A model generated the notes under the pieces. It saw only the letters and a program-made list of their open reading frames with translations. It was not told the origin of the DNA and did not search any database. 11,501 nucleotides of DNA from an uncultured Neomegalonema sp. (GTDB lineage: Bacteria; Pseudomonadota; Alphaproteobacteria; Rhodobacterales; Rhodobacteraceae). Below, piece by piece: positions 1 through 6,553 of the stretch (positions are counted from its first letter, which is position 1; each line of letters begins with the position of its first letter). Both the position numbers and the translations under genes were made by a program. The DNA lies in the NCBI GenBank assembly GCA_937927905.1, contig CALFWP010000115.1:1-11501 (forward strand), read 5' to 3'.

Positions 1-135
1 GTAGAACACAAACAAACTCTCCTAAAGAAAAGCCGCCCGCATATCCCTTCATTCATCAATAATTTCAAAGAGCTTCGACCCTCAGGCCGCCCCGCCGAAC
101 CACCGTATGTGCCCCGTCGAGAAGGCGGTTTCTAG
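1..135 (+). CDS. possible C-terminal tail of an unidentified protein, cut by the left edge
   Basis: From base 1 the + strand is open for 44 codons in the frame that ends at TAG 133-135. No start codon with a ribosome binding site is visible, so any gene must begin outside the window. The last residues are rich in Pro, Arg and Gly and end PPYVPRREGGF. G+C is clearly higher here (61-140) than in the AT-rich stretch that follows, which is how a gene end passing into intergenic DNA looks. I do not recognise the protein. A 44-codon open frame can arise by chance, so this is a tentative call. It would be transcribed towards the oppositely oriented OmpA lipoprotein gene, and no convincing terminator follows it. 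Confidence 0.4.
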   Translation, partial: VEHKQTLLKKSRPHIPSFINNFKELRPSGRPAEPPYVPRREGGF

Positions 136-332
136 GCGGAAGATCGTCTTCTGGCAAGCACTAAAATTACAAAAATCATAATTCTTATTAAGACACTGAT
201 TTAATAACATTTTTAATTCAAAAATAATGACCTCATTGAACGCAAACGTCTTCAAACACATAAACACAGCAAGTTTTCACTCACTGCGTCCGTATTTTAA
301 TAAATCATAAACACATTTCTTCGTCTTAAACG

Positions 333-348
333 CTGATTCAGGAATCAG
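333..348 (-). terminator. weak hairpin after the OmpA lipoprotein gene
   Basis: CTGATTC (333-339) and GAATCAG (342-348) are perfect inverted repeats lying 47 bases past the stop codon of the lipoprotein gene on its transcribed strand. They are followed there by GCGTTTAAG. The stem is short and the T-run is only three bases, so termination is plausible but weak. The rest of 136-394 is AT-rich, and I see no gene or other site in it. Confidence 0.3.
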
Positions 349-394
349 TCTTGTGCTCGAATGCAATTCTGGCATCCGTCCGCACAGGCGCAAT

Positions 395-1786
395 TTACCG
401 TAAACCGATCTCGACTTTACGGTTCAACGCTTCCTTCACACCGTCACCGCCATTGCGGACCGCTTGCAACTCTCCGATCGGCAAAATTTCAAACCGGATA
501 TCAGAATCGATTTTTTGCTGCAGAAACTGGCGGACAGATTGTGCGCGGCGCATGGCCAGCAGCTGATTGTAACGGACATCACCTACGGAATCGGTAAAAC
601 CCATCAAAGTCACAACACGCACATCTTTTAGACGGATGCTTTCAATAACATCAATCAGGATATCCTCACCCTCCAGGGTGATCGCATCACTGTCGAAGCC
701 GAAGAATACTGAAAAATCACTTTCGGTATTTGCTGCCTGAAGAATCAGAGCATCGGCCACATCGCTGCCCGTAGACGGAAATGATGCGATATCCACAACC
801 GGTACAGTCCGGACAGGCCGCGTATCAAAAACAGGTGACGTTTGCGGTGGAAAGGGTCGGGCATTTTCTCTGACCGGCGGCAAGGGCCGCGTCGTGATTG
901 TACGCTCGACCACAACTGTTTCAATGGGGCCACGATAGACGTTACCTGATGCAATGGGTTCCAATGGAGCAACAGTATGCGTTTGCCTTGATGACGGAAC
1001 CGTTGCCGTAATGTTTTGTTGTAGAATACGCGCGGGTTGAACGGATCCTGTAACAGTCCCGCGATTTACGGCGCGCGGTTGAGATGTACGGGATGTAGCG
1101 GGCGTTATACGTTTTTCTTTGGCATGTGCAGCCTCGACCTGTTCGGTTACAATCTCAATTTTATACCCGCCCGGGGCTTCAATCACTTTGGATTTCTGTC
1201 CCGGCTCTATAACATAACTGAATGTCTCCGGCTCAACCGGCCCTCCGGCAATATTCAAGCGCGCTCCGCTGCCCGCAGCCTCAAGTTGAGCCAACGATTG
1301 CAGGGCGTTGAAACGGCAGGCACGAATAATTTCAGGATTACCGGCAGCCTCGGATTCGACAAGCCAGCAGTCATAGGCCGCCTGCGCCCGGGCAGAAAGT
1401 TCAGGAGAACCGATGCGGGCCCCGCTGCCGAGGGCCAGCTCAAGCCTTTTTGCCGCCTGACCGATTTCTCCGCTTTTACGCGTTGAACCGGACGGCTGCG
1501 CAAGTTTACCTTCAACAGCCATCAATGCGCGCAGGGAATAAAAATCCGAGCGGTCTATATCTCCGCGATCAAATGCGTTTGTTGCGAGCTCAAGATAACG
1601 CTGCCGTAATGCTCTCGCAAATTGCTGTTCTTCCGTAACACGCAGATAGGTTGGTTCATAGCGGGACACACCCGGCCCCGATCCCGGCGCGATACACCCG
1701 ACAAGAACCATATTCATCAGCAATGCAACAGTGCCGCCAAGACGCGGGCGGCGCTTCAATACATTAAATCCGTATATATGGAACAT
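395..1786 (-). CDS. OmpA-domain outer-membrane lipoprotein
   Basis: This encodes a 463-residue protein predicted to be lipid-anchored and to bind peptidoglycan from the periplasm. It starts with a basic n-region (KRR, residues 11-13) and a hydrophobic stretch ending in the lipobox LVGC, with the lipidated Cys at 31. Residues about 45-175 form a helical region of the type seen before OmpA domains in other alphaproteobacterial lipoproteins (RYLELATNAFDRGD; ARAQAAYDCWL). Residues about 180-345 are a Pro/Thr/Arg-rich, probably disordered linker. Residues about 357-463 are an OmpA C-terminal domain (FFGFDSDAIT, GFTDSVGD, YNQLLAMRRAQSV, NRKVEI). Asp399 and Arg414 match the two OmpA residues that hold diaminopimelate. 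The usual GHTD reads GFTD here. I chose ATG 1786 over an in-frame TTG at 1825, because the ATG gives a proper signal peptide and has a GAGAAG just upstream. It is separated from degP by a terminator and has its own sigma-54-type promoter. Confidence 0.9.
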   Translation of the reverse strand: MFHIYGFNVLKRRPRLGGTVALLMNMVLVGCIAPGSGPGVSRYEPTYLRVTEEQQFARALRQRYLELATNAFDRGDIDRSDFYSLRALMAVEGKLAQPSGSTRKSGEIGQAAKRLELALGSGARIGSPELSARAQAAYDCWLVESEAAGNPEIIRACRFNALQSLAQLEAAGSGARLNIAGGPVEPETFSYVIEPGQKSKVIEAPGGYKIEIVTEQVEAAHAKEKRITPATSRTSQPRAVNRGTVTGSVQPARILQQNITATVPSSRQTHTVAPLEPIASGNVYRGPIETVVVERTITTRPLPPVRENARPFPPQTSPVFDTRPVRTVPVVDIASFPSTGSDVADALILQAANTESDFSVFFGFDSDAITLEGEDILIDVIESIRLKDVRVVTLMGFTDSVGDVRYNQLLAMRRAQSVRQFLQQKIDSDIRFEILPIGELQAVRNGGDGVKEALNRKVEIGLR

Positions 1787-1845
1787 GATACTTCTCTTTT
1801 TCACCCGCCACGCAGAATGGAACAAATCGCAGCTGGTTAAAAAAG

Positions 1846-1862
1846 AGCAAAGGAAGTGCCAA
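1846..1862 (-). promoter_or_regulatory. sigma-54 (RpoN) -24/-12 promoter of the OmpA lipoprotein gene
   Basis: On the - strand the sequence is TTGGCAC-TTCCT-TTGCT. This fits the RpoN consensus TGGCAC-N5-TTGC at every fixed base and with exact GG-to-GC spacing. The -12 GC is at 1848-1847, which places transcription start near 1835 and gives a leader of about 49 bases before ATG 1786. The element sits in the 157-base gap between degP and the lipoprotein gene and points the right way. Sigma-54 promoters need an AAA+ enhancer-binding protein. No activator gene is in the window and its site cannot be identified. Confidence 0.7.
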
Positions 1863-1875
1863 CTTGGTAACTGAA

Positions 1876-1909
1876 ATATTAAAGGCCGGTCAAAACCGGC
1901 CTTTAATAT
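1876..1909 (-). terminator. hairpin terminator after degP
   Basis: There is a perfect 15-base inverted repeat, 1876-1890 with 1895-1909 (arm ACCGGCCTTTAATAT), around a CAAA/TTTG loop. It begins 34 bases after the degP stop codon. On the - strand the GC core of the stem is followed by TTTAATATTTC, so it works as a rho-independent-like terminator for the degP transcript. The fold is symmetrical and could also act on + strand transcripts. It lies just upstream of the sigma-54 element of the next gene. Confidence 0.75.
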
Positions 1910-1943
1910 GCTTAACGCCCGTTAATAATCGTCCAATAACCGG

Positions 1944-3470
1944 TCAGTCGTCATCTTTCTTCGGAAAACGGACTGCAACGAACCGGACATCCCCGCCACG
2001 GTTGACCAGGAGGAGAACGGAACTGCGGCCGTTTTCCCGGGCAGCGTCGATTTTCTCTTTTGCATCCTGTGAGGTTTCAACCGCTTCCTGGGCAACCTCC
2101 ACGATGACGTCATCAATCTGAATCCCCTTTTTTGCAGCGGGTCCGGTTGAATCGACATCTGTGACCAGCGCCCCTTTCAGGTCTTTGTCCAGCTCCAGAC
2201 GCTCACGGGCTTTACGGTTCAGGGTCTCCATTTTCATACCGAGGGCGACAGAGGACTCAGCCTCTTTTTTTTCGTCCTCTTTTTTAGCGACCTTCGGTTT
2301 GTCTTTTTCCGCACCGGCTTCTCTGAGCCTGCCGACGGTAACCTTCAGAGTCTGGGTTTTGCCCTTACGGGATACCACCATACGGACGGTTTTATCGACC
2401 GGAGTTCCGGCAACCGCGCGCGGCAGGTCACGCATTTCAGCAATTTCAGTTCCATCGAACGACAAAATCACATCACCGATTTCAACACCAGCAACCTCTG
2501 CCGGTCCCTCCTTGGTGACATCCTCGACCAATGCGCCGGAAGGATTTTCAAGCTCCAACCCCTCAGCGAGTTCATCTGTAACCTGGCGGATACGGACCCC
2601 AAGCCATCCACGGCGGGTTTCACCGAATTCGCGAAGCTGTTCGACAATATCACTGGCAATATTCGCAGGGACCGAAAAACCGACCCCGACCGATCCGCCG
2701 GTGGGCGAGAAAATCGCCGTGTTCACACCGACGACTTCACCGTCCATGTTGAACAGCGGACCACCGGAATTGCCCCGGTTGATCGCCGCATCGGTTTGCA
2801 AAAAGTCATCATAGGGACCGGCATTGATATCGCGGCTGCGCGCAGAGATAATCCCTGCTGAAACCGATCCGCCGAGACCAAACGGATTCCCGATCGCAAT
2901 CACCCAGTCACCGACACGGATTTTATCACTATCAGCAAAGGGAACAAAAGGCAGCGGCTTTTCCGGTTCATCAATCAACTTCAACAAAGCGATATCGGTT
3001 TTCGGATCGGTACCGATCAGCTTTGCTTCGAGCGCATCACCATTTGCAAAATTGATCGTAATCTCATCGGCGCCCTCGATCACATGGTTATTAGTTACAA
3101 TAAATCCTGTGGGATCAATGACAAAACCTGACCCAAGAGACTGCACAGTGCGCGGTTCATCCCCGCCGCGTCCACCACCGCGCCGGTCAAAGAAATCCTT
3201 GAAAAAATCTTCAAACGGTGTGCCCTCAGGAATATCGGGACCGGGGCGGGAGCCGAAGCTTGGGCGATCCACTTTCTGGGCCGTCGAAATATTAACAACC
3301 GCCGGACTCAGACGCTCCGCCAAGTCCGCAAAACTCGCGGGCGCTGAACGCGCAAAAGCGGCACCAGTCGCAGCAAGAAGAGCAAACGTAGCAATTAGTG
3401 TGATAAGCCCGAGACGGATATTCAGGCTTCCGGCGGATTTTACAGCGGCAACGGCGCGTGATGATCTCAT
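1944..3470 (-). CDS. degP: DegP/DegQ (HtrA)-family periplasmic serine endoprotease
   Basis: A 508-residue, full-length Do-type protease that degrades or chaperones misfolded envelope proteins. Residues 1-40 are a Sec signal peptide: basic start, hydrophobic LGLITLIATFALLAATGAA, cleavage after AFA. The trypsin-like domain covers about 50-285, with catalytic His129 (TNNHVIEG), Asp159 (KTDIALLKL) and Ser235 (GNSGGPLF). PDZ1 is about 287-383. A highly charged Lys/Glu linker (about 385-407) leads to PDZ2 at about 410-503. ATG 3470 is preceded by AAAGGAAA 11-12 bases upstream. The gene is the last of the hflK-hflC-DUF2065-degP series, 153 bases after the DUF2065 gene. That gap is long enough for its own promoter, but I found no convincing one there. 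DegP, DegQ and DegS/MucD types cannot be told apart firmly from motifs; two PDZ domains exclude DegS. Confidence 0.95.
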   Translation of the reverse strand: MRSSRAVAAVKSAGSLNIRLGLITLIATFALLAATGAAFARSAPASFADLAERLSPAVVNISTAQKVDRPSFGSRPGPDIPEGTPFEDFFKDFFDRRGGGRGGDEPRTVQSLGSGFVIDPTGFIVTNNHVIEGADEITINFANGDALEAKLIGTDPKTDIALLKLIDEPEKPLPFVPFADSDKIRVGDWVIAIGNPFGLGGSVSAGIISARSRDINAGPYDDFLQTDAAINRGNSGGPLFNMDGEVVGVNTAIFSPTGGSVGVGFSVPANIASDIVEQLREFGETRRGWLGVRIRQVTDELAEGLELENPSGALVEDVTKEGPAEVAGVEIGDVILSFDGTEIAEMRDLPRAVAGTPVDKTVRMVVSRKGKTQTLKVTVGRLREAGAEKDKPKVAKKEDEKKEAESSVALGMKMETLNRKARERLELDKDLKGALVTDVDSTGPAAKKGIQIDDVIVEVAQEAVETSQDAKEKIDAARENGRSSVLLLVNRGGDVRFVAVRFPKKDDD

Positions 3471-3623
3471 CGTTATGCGGTTTCCTTTTTCAACAGATGT
3501 GTGCGTTCAGCATCACTCTTACAGATATTCCATATAGGTAATTATTTCCGTTTGATCTACAATTACGGCAAAATCAGTGACGAAGTATGGACATTCCCGG
3601 CAAAATGATCACGAATGTGGCAT

Positions 3624-3815
3624 TCAACCACGCACCATCCAGAGAATAAAAAGACCGAACAGTGCAATGCCCAGCGCGCTGCGGCGCCTGGATTCCAATG
3701 GAAGGTCAAGAAATTCACTGAGTGCCCGTTTCGTGGCCACGGGAAAGGCGGCATAGAGTATACCTTCGATCACCGCAGCCAGACCAAGCGCCGCGAAAAA
3801 ATCACCCCAATGCAT
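3624..3815 (-). CDS. DUF2065 small inner-membrane protein
   Basis: This encodes a 63-residue protein with two predicted membrane helices (about 5-25 and 46-61) joined by a short charged loop (TKRALSEFLDLPLESRRR). Length, the helix-loop-helix layout, the motif LGLAAVIEGILY and the C-terminal LWMVRG match the DUF2065 family, which is commonly found beside hflC. Its biochemical function is unknown; the context suggests a part in FtsH/HflKC membrane quality control. I chose ATG 3815 because it gives the normal family length. An in-frame ATG at 3869 would add 18 residues, but it lies in the loop of a strong hairpin and has no ribosome binding site. ATG 3815 also lacks a clear Shine-Dalgarno sequence and directly follows six T residues, which is unusual. 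Confidence 0.8.
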   Translation of the reverse strand: MHWGDFFAALGLAAVIEGILYAAFPVATKRALSEFLDLPLESRRRSALGIALFGLFILWMVRG

Positions 3816-3886
3816 AAAAAACCCGCAAAGCCTGACATACGTGCGGTCCCTCAACCACCGCCGCACCATGTATATGCGGCGGTGGT
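3816..3886 (-). promoter_or_regulatory. hairpin set between hflC and the DUF2065 gene, attenuator-like
   Basis: The main structure is a perfect 12-base inverted repeat, ACCACCGCCGCA (3854-3865) with TGCGGCGGTGGT (3875-3886), with a 9-base loop. It begins 12 bases after the hflC stop codon. Two weaker pairings compete with it: 3861-3866 with 3841-3846 (six pairs), and 3842-3846 with 3823-3827 (five pairs, 14-base loop). The last is followed by six T residues (3821-3816 on the - strand) and then the DUF2065 start codon. The main hairpin could slow transcription or stabilise the upstream hflKC mRNA. The attenuation reading is inference. Confidence 0.5.
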
Positions 3887-3898
3887 ATTATCGTACAT

Positions 3899-4777
3899 TC
3901 AACGGTTGCCGGATGCACCGTTTTCATCCCGCAGGTATTCGAAGAAATCCGAATTCGGCGACATCACAATTGATGAGTTATTTCCATCAAGTGCCTTTTC
4001 ATAAGCAATCAGCGAACGATAGAAATTATAGAATTCAGGGTCTTTACCAAAAGCATCCGCGAAAGTTTTTGCGGCGGCGGCATCGGCCTCACCCTGAATG
4101 ATATCCGATTTCCGGCGGGCCTCCGAGGTCAGTTCAACCGCACGGCGGTCGGCCTCCGCCTGTTTGATCTGCTTGGCCTCTTCACCACGTGCGCGGAAGT
4201 CGGCAGCTTCACGCTGACGTTCTGTCTTCATCCGTTCATACGTAGCAATCAGGTTCTGTTGTGGCAGATCGGCGCTGCGGATACGGACATCAACGATTTC
4301 AACACCGAACTCTTTCGCACCGACACCCACATCACTGGTGATGCGTTGCATGAGTTCGGCCCGCTTTTTCAGAACCTCATCAAAAACAACATCACCCACA
4401 ACTTCCTTGATCGAAGAGGCCAGAATTGTATCGAGACGCTGACGTGCCAAGGATTCCGTGCGTACAGTCTGATAGAATTTCAGCGGGTCAATGATTTTCC
4501 ATCGCGCAAAAGCATCGACCACAAGCCGACGCTGATCCTTGGCCAGAACCTCCGACGGGTCACTCTCAAGCGGAAGAATCCGCTTATCGAAATACTCGAC
4601 ATTGTTAAAAGGCGGCGGTAGTTTAAAATGCAATCCCGGTTCCGCAATCGCATCCTTGGGCTTACCGAATGCAAGAACAAGCGCGTGCTCACGCTGGTCC
4701 ACGACAAATGTGCAAGTCGCAATGACCAGAAGAACCAGGGCGACTATGGCCAATAGGCCGCGACCGATCATATTCAT
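3899..4777 (-). CDS. hflC: HflC, SPFH-domain subunit of the FtsH modulator complex
   Basis: This encodes a 292-residue inner-membrane protein that forms a hetero-oligomer with HflK around the FtsH protease and limits its access to membrane substrates. One N-terminal membrane helix (about 5-26) is followed by the SPFH/band-7 domain (about 27-190; VVDQREHALVLAFGKP, EPGLHFKLPPPF, DAFARWKIIDP, LPQQNLIATYERMKTERQRE). A charged Ala/Glu/Lys-rich coiled coil (about 185-245) and the family end motif (FGKDPEFYNFYRSLIAYEKAL) complete it. The start is ATG 4777. It overlaps the hflK stop as ATGA and has GGTGGAGG ending 9 bases upstream, so the two genes are translationally coupled. An in-frame upstream codon at 4792 lies before that ribosome binding site and is rejected. 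Confidence 0.96.
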   Translation of the reverse strand: MNMIGRGLLAIVALVLLVIATCTFVVDQREHALVLAFGKPKDAIAEPGLHFKLPPPFNNVEYFDKRILPLESDPSEVLAKDQRRLVVDAFARWKIIDPLKFYQTVRTESLARQRLDTILASSIKEVVGDVVFDEVLKKRAELMQRITSDVGVGAKEFGVEIVDVRIRSADLPQQNLIATYERMKTERQREAADFRARGEEAKQIKQAEADRRAVELTSEARRKSDIIQGEADAAAAKTFADAFGKDPEFYNFYRSLIAYEKALDGNNSSIVMSPNSDFFEYLRDENGASGNR

Positions 4778-6126
4778 TGATTCTGCCTCCACCCGGGCTG
4801 TGTCTCGGTGGCGGAAGGCCGGTTTCCGTTTTGCTGCAACTGGTTGAGCGGCAGATACGGCACGACACCGCTTCCGGATCCGCCATTGCCGTTCTCATCA
4901 AGAATAATCTTGTTCATTCCGCCGAATACCCGCTCCATGGTCTCCAGATAAAGCCGCTTGCGGATCACCTGACGCGCTTCATCGGATGCATCATATTGCT
5001 GATAGATCGACTCGAACCGTGCCGCCTGACCCTCGGCCTCTGCAACCACACGGGCACGATACCCCTCGGCCTGTTCAAGCATTTCAGCGGCGGCACCGCG
5101 TGCCTGGGCGACTTTCTGGTTAAAATATTTATCCGCTTCGTTTTTCAGACGGTCCTGGTCCTGTTGTGCCGCCTGAACATCACGGAAATCGTCAATAACG
5201 TCGGGTGGCGGATCCGCCTTATCGAGCTTTACATCAGTGATCGTTACGCCCGCCTCATAGGAATCAAGCGTTTGCTGAATAAGAACCTGAACGTCATCCA
5301 TAACCTGCTGACGACCGGCACCCCGGATTTCTTCAGAGCGGGTCGCACGGATCGTCACCGGTGCAGCAGCGGCAATCTCCGCCGCCACTGCCCTATCACC
5401 ATCCTCTTGCGCTTGCGCAGCCGCCTTCGCTGCGGCCTCAGCCTCCTGCTTGGCCTGGTTAGCGGCAGCAAAAGCCGCCTGAGAAGATAGCGGACGGCCG
5501 ACCACTTCCCGCATGGCACTTTCCGCCACGGATTTCACCGTATCGGCGGGGTCAGCCAAGTTGAAGAGAAATGCTTTGGGATCGTTGATCCGCCAGAATA
5601 CAGAAAAGTGAATATCGATAATATTCTCGTCACCGGCGAGCATCAGGCTTTCACCCGGGATCGTCCGGCCATTGCCACTGAACCCGATATTGGTCTGGTT
5701 GATGGCCTCAACCGGCACAATCTCTACGGTATCTATCGGCCAGACACGGAAATGCGCGCCGGAACCCTGTGTGCTCAGATACTCCCCGAAACGCAAAACA
5801 ACGCCCTGCTCACGCGCACCGACCTGATAAAAACACAAATAAGCGTAAAGGAGCAGTGCGCCCACACCGGCCATCAGAACACCCGCCTTGCTGATACCGC
5901 CGCCATCGCCGCCGGGACCACCGCCGAATCTGCGGCGCAGGTGTTCCTGACTTTGGCGGAATAATTCATCCAGATTGGGCGGTTGTCCCCCGGGGCCGCG
6001 CCCGCCGCCGTTATTGCCGTTGCCGCCCCCCGGAGGAGGATTACCCCACGGATTGCGTCCGCCGCCATTATTACCGCCCGACGGTTTTCCACCCCAGGGA
6101 TCACCCGAGTTATTGCTCCAGGGCAT
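4774..6126 (-). CDS. hflK: HflK, SPFH-domain subunit of the FtsH modulator complex, with an Ala-rich insertion
   Basis: This encodes a 450-residue partner of HflC. The cytoplasmic N-terminus is very rich in Gly, Asn and Pro (1-75), as usual in HflK. A membrane helix follows at about 80-100, then the SPFH domain from about 101 (YQVGAREQGVVLRFGEY, GAHFRVWPIDTVEIVPVE, DIHFSVFWRINDPKAFLFNL, SAMREVVGR). The C-terminal coiled-coil part carries PPPDVIDDFRDVQAAQQDQDR and RKRLYLETMERVFGGMNKIILD. Residues about 221-270 are an Ala-rich segment placed between QAAFA and GRQQVMDD, where other HflK proteins that I recall run straight on. The start is ATG 6126, with AAAGGAGC 6 bases upstream and the family N-terminus MPW. 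An in-frame codon at 6159 lies upstream of this site and is rejected. This is the first gene of the hfl series. Confidence 0.96.
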   Translation of the reverse strand: MPWSNNSGDPWGGKPSGGNNGGGRNPWGNPPPGGGNGNNGGGRGPGGQPPNLDELFRQSQEHLRRRFGGGPGGDGGGISKAGVLMAGVGALLLYAYLCFYQVGAREQGVVLRFGEYLSTQGSGAHFRVWPIDTVEIVPVEAINQTNIGFSGNGRTIPGESLMLAGDENIIDIHFSVFWRINDPKAFLFNLADPADTVKSVAESAMREVVGRPLSSQAAFAAANQAKQEAEAAAKAAAQAQEDGDRAVAAEIAAAAPVTIRATRSEEIRGAGRQQVMDDVQVLIQQTLDSYEAGVTITDVKLDKADPPPDVIDDFRDVQAAQQDQDRLKNEADKYFNQKVAQARGAAAEMLEQAEGYRARVVAEAEGQAARFESIYQQYDASDEARQVIRKRLYLETMERVFGGMNKIILDENGNGGSGSGVVPYLPLNQLQQNGNRPSATETQPGWRQNQ

Positions 6127-6213
6127 GTAAGCTCCTTTGAATATCTCTATACGCTTCAACGCCTTTTACGCACGCAAATCGTATCATTCAACGTGCGATC
6201 ATATGAAGTGTGG

Positions 6214-6242
6214 ATTTGGGGCATGTGTGTGATCCGTTCAAG
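6214..6242 (-). promoter_or_regulatory. sigma-32-like heat-shock promoter of hflK
   Basis: On the - strand CTTGAA (6242-6237) is followed after 15 bases by CCCCAAAT (6221-6214). The heat-shock consensus is CTTGAA and CCCCATNT with 13-17 bases between, so only one base differs. Transcription would start near 6207, about 80 bases before ATG 6126. A poorer vegetative candidate lies closer to the gene: TTGAAT 6191-6186, 17 bases, TAAAAG 6168-6163. The match is by eye only, and alphaproteobacterial sigma-32 sites vary. Confidence 0.45.
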
Positions 6243-6516
6243 CGATTATGTCACGAAACAGAAAATTGAACGGGAAATCCTGCGTTTTGACAACGCCATA
6301 TCTGAACATGAAACCACTACAGTACAGAAATAATACTTTCTATACAAAATAAAAAAATCAATTTATAACATTATACTAAAATTTAAATACATAGTAAAAT
6401 ACTTTAAAATAGCTTTTTTACTTAGTATTTTTCAAATAATTACGCAGTAAGATAAATTTATATAAATATTTATTCATACTGAATACTTAATTATTTAGCG
6501 ATGCCGTTCGGTTTTA
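6243..6516. other. AT-rich divergent intergenic region
   Basis: This is the main part of the 427-base gap between hflK (-) and the pseudopilin genes (+). No coding frame here looks real. By hand count 6361-6480 has 17 G or C in 120 bases, against roughly half in the flanking genes. It contains A and T runs and a 12-base AT palindrome (ATTTATATAAAT, 6456-6467). Many AT hexamers could serve as -10 elements, so I do not assign the promoter of the pseudopilin genes, though it must lie here or just downstream. Confidence 0.6.
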
Positions 6517-6540
6517 ATGTTGCTATCACAAAAGCAACAT
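6517..6540 (+). promoter_or_regulatory. leader stem-loop next to the ribosome binding site of the TadG-like gene
   Basis: ATGTTGCT (6517-6524) pairs perfectly with AGCAACAT (6533-6540) around the 8-base loop ATCACAAA. The stem ends directly before the Shine-Dalgarno sequence AAGGAT (6541-6546) and so leaves it exposed. It may stabilise the mRNA 5' end or hold a regulator. It could equally be chance. Confidence 0.35.
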
Positions 6541-6553
6541 AAGGATCGCTTTG

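Noticed and set aside
82..267. 61-codon open frame on the - strand near the left edge
   Set aside because: No ribosome binding site, no recognisable motif, and AT-driven composition. It also overlaps the more plausible + strand gene tail.
1787..1825. Longer start (TTG 1825) for the OmpA lipoprotein
   Set aside because: It would place 13 residues before the signal peptide and has no ribosome binding site. ATG 1786 fits the lipobox distance better.
1912..1925. TTAA-N6-TTAA resembling a CtrA box
   Set aside because: CtrA sites have seven bases between the half-sites, and this one lies between the degP stop and its terminator flank, not at a clear promoter.
2161..3537. Two long + strand open frames opposite degP
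   Set aside because: They mirror the strong codon bias of degP. The translations are Ser/Pro/Arg-rich without family features, and degP is certain.
3590..3618. ACATTC / GAATGT inverted repeat after the DUF2065 stop
   Set aside because: Only six pairs with a 17-base loop and no T-run; too weak to call a terminator.
3816..3869. Longer start (ATG 3869) for the DUF2065 protein
   Set aside because: It lies in a hairpin loop, lacks a ribosome binding site, and gives a protein longer than the family.
4777..5490. 237-codon + strand frame opposite hflK
   Set aside because: Shadow of hflK coding; no start signal and no recognisable domain.
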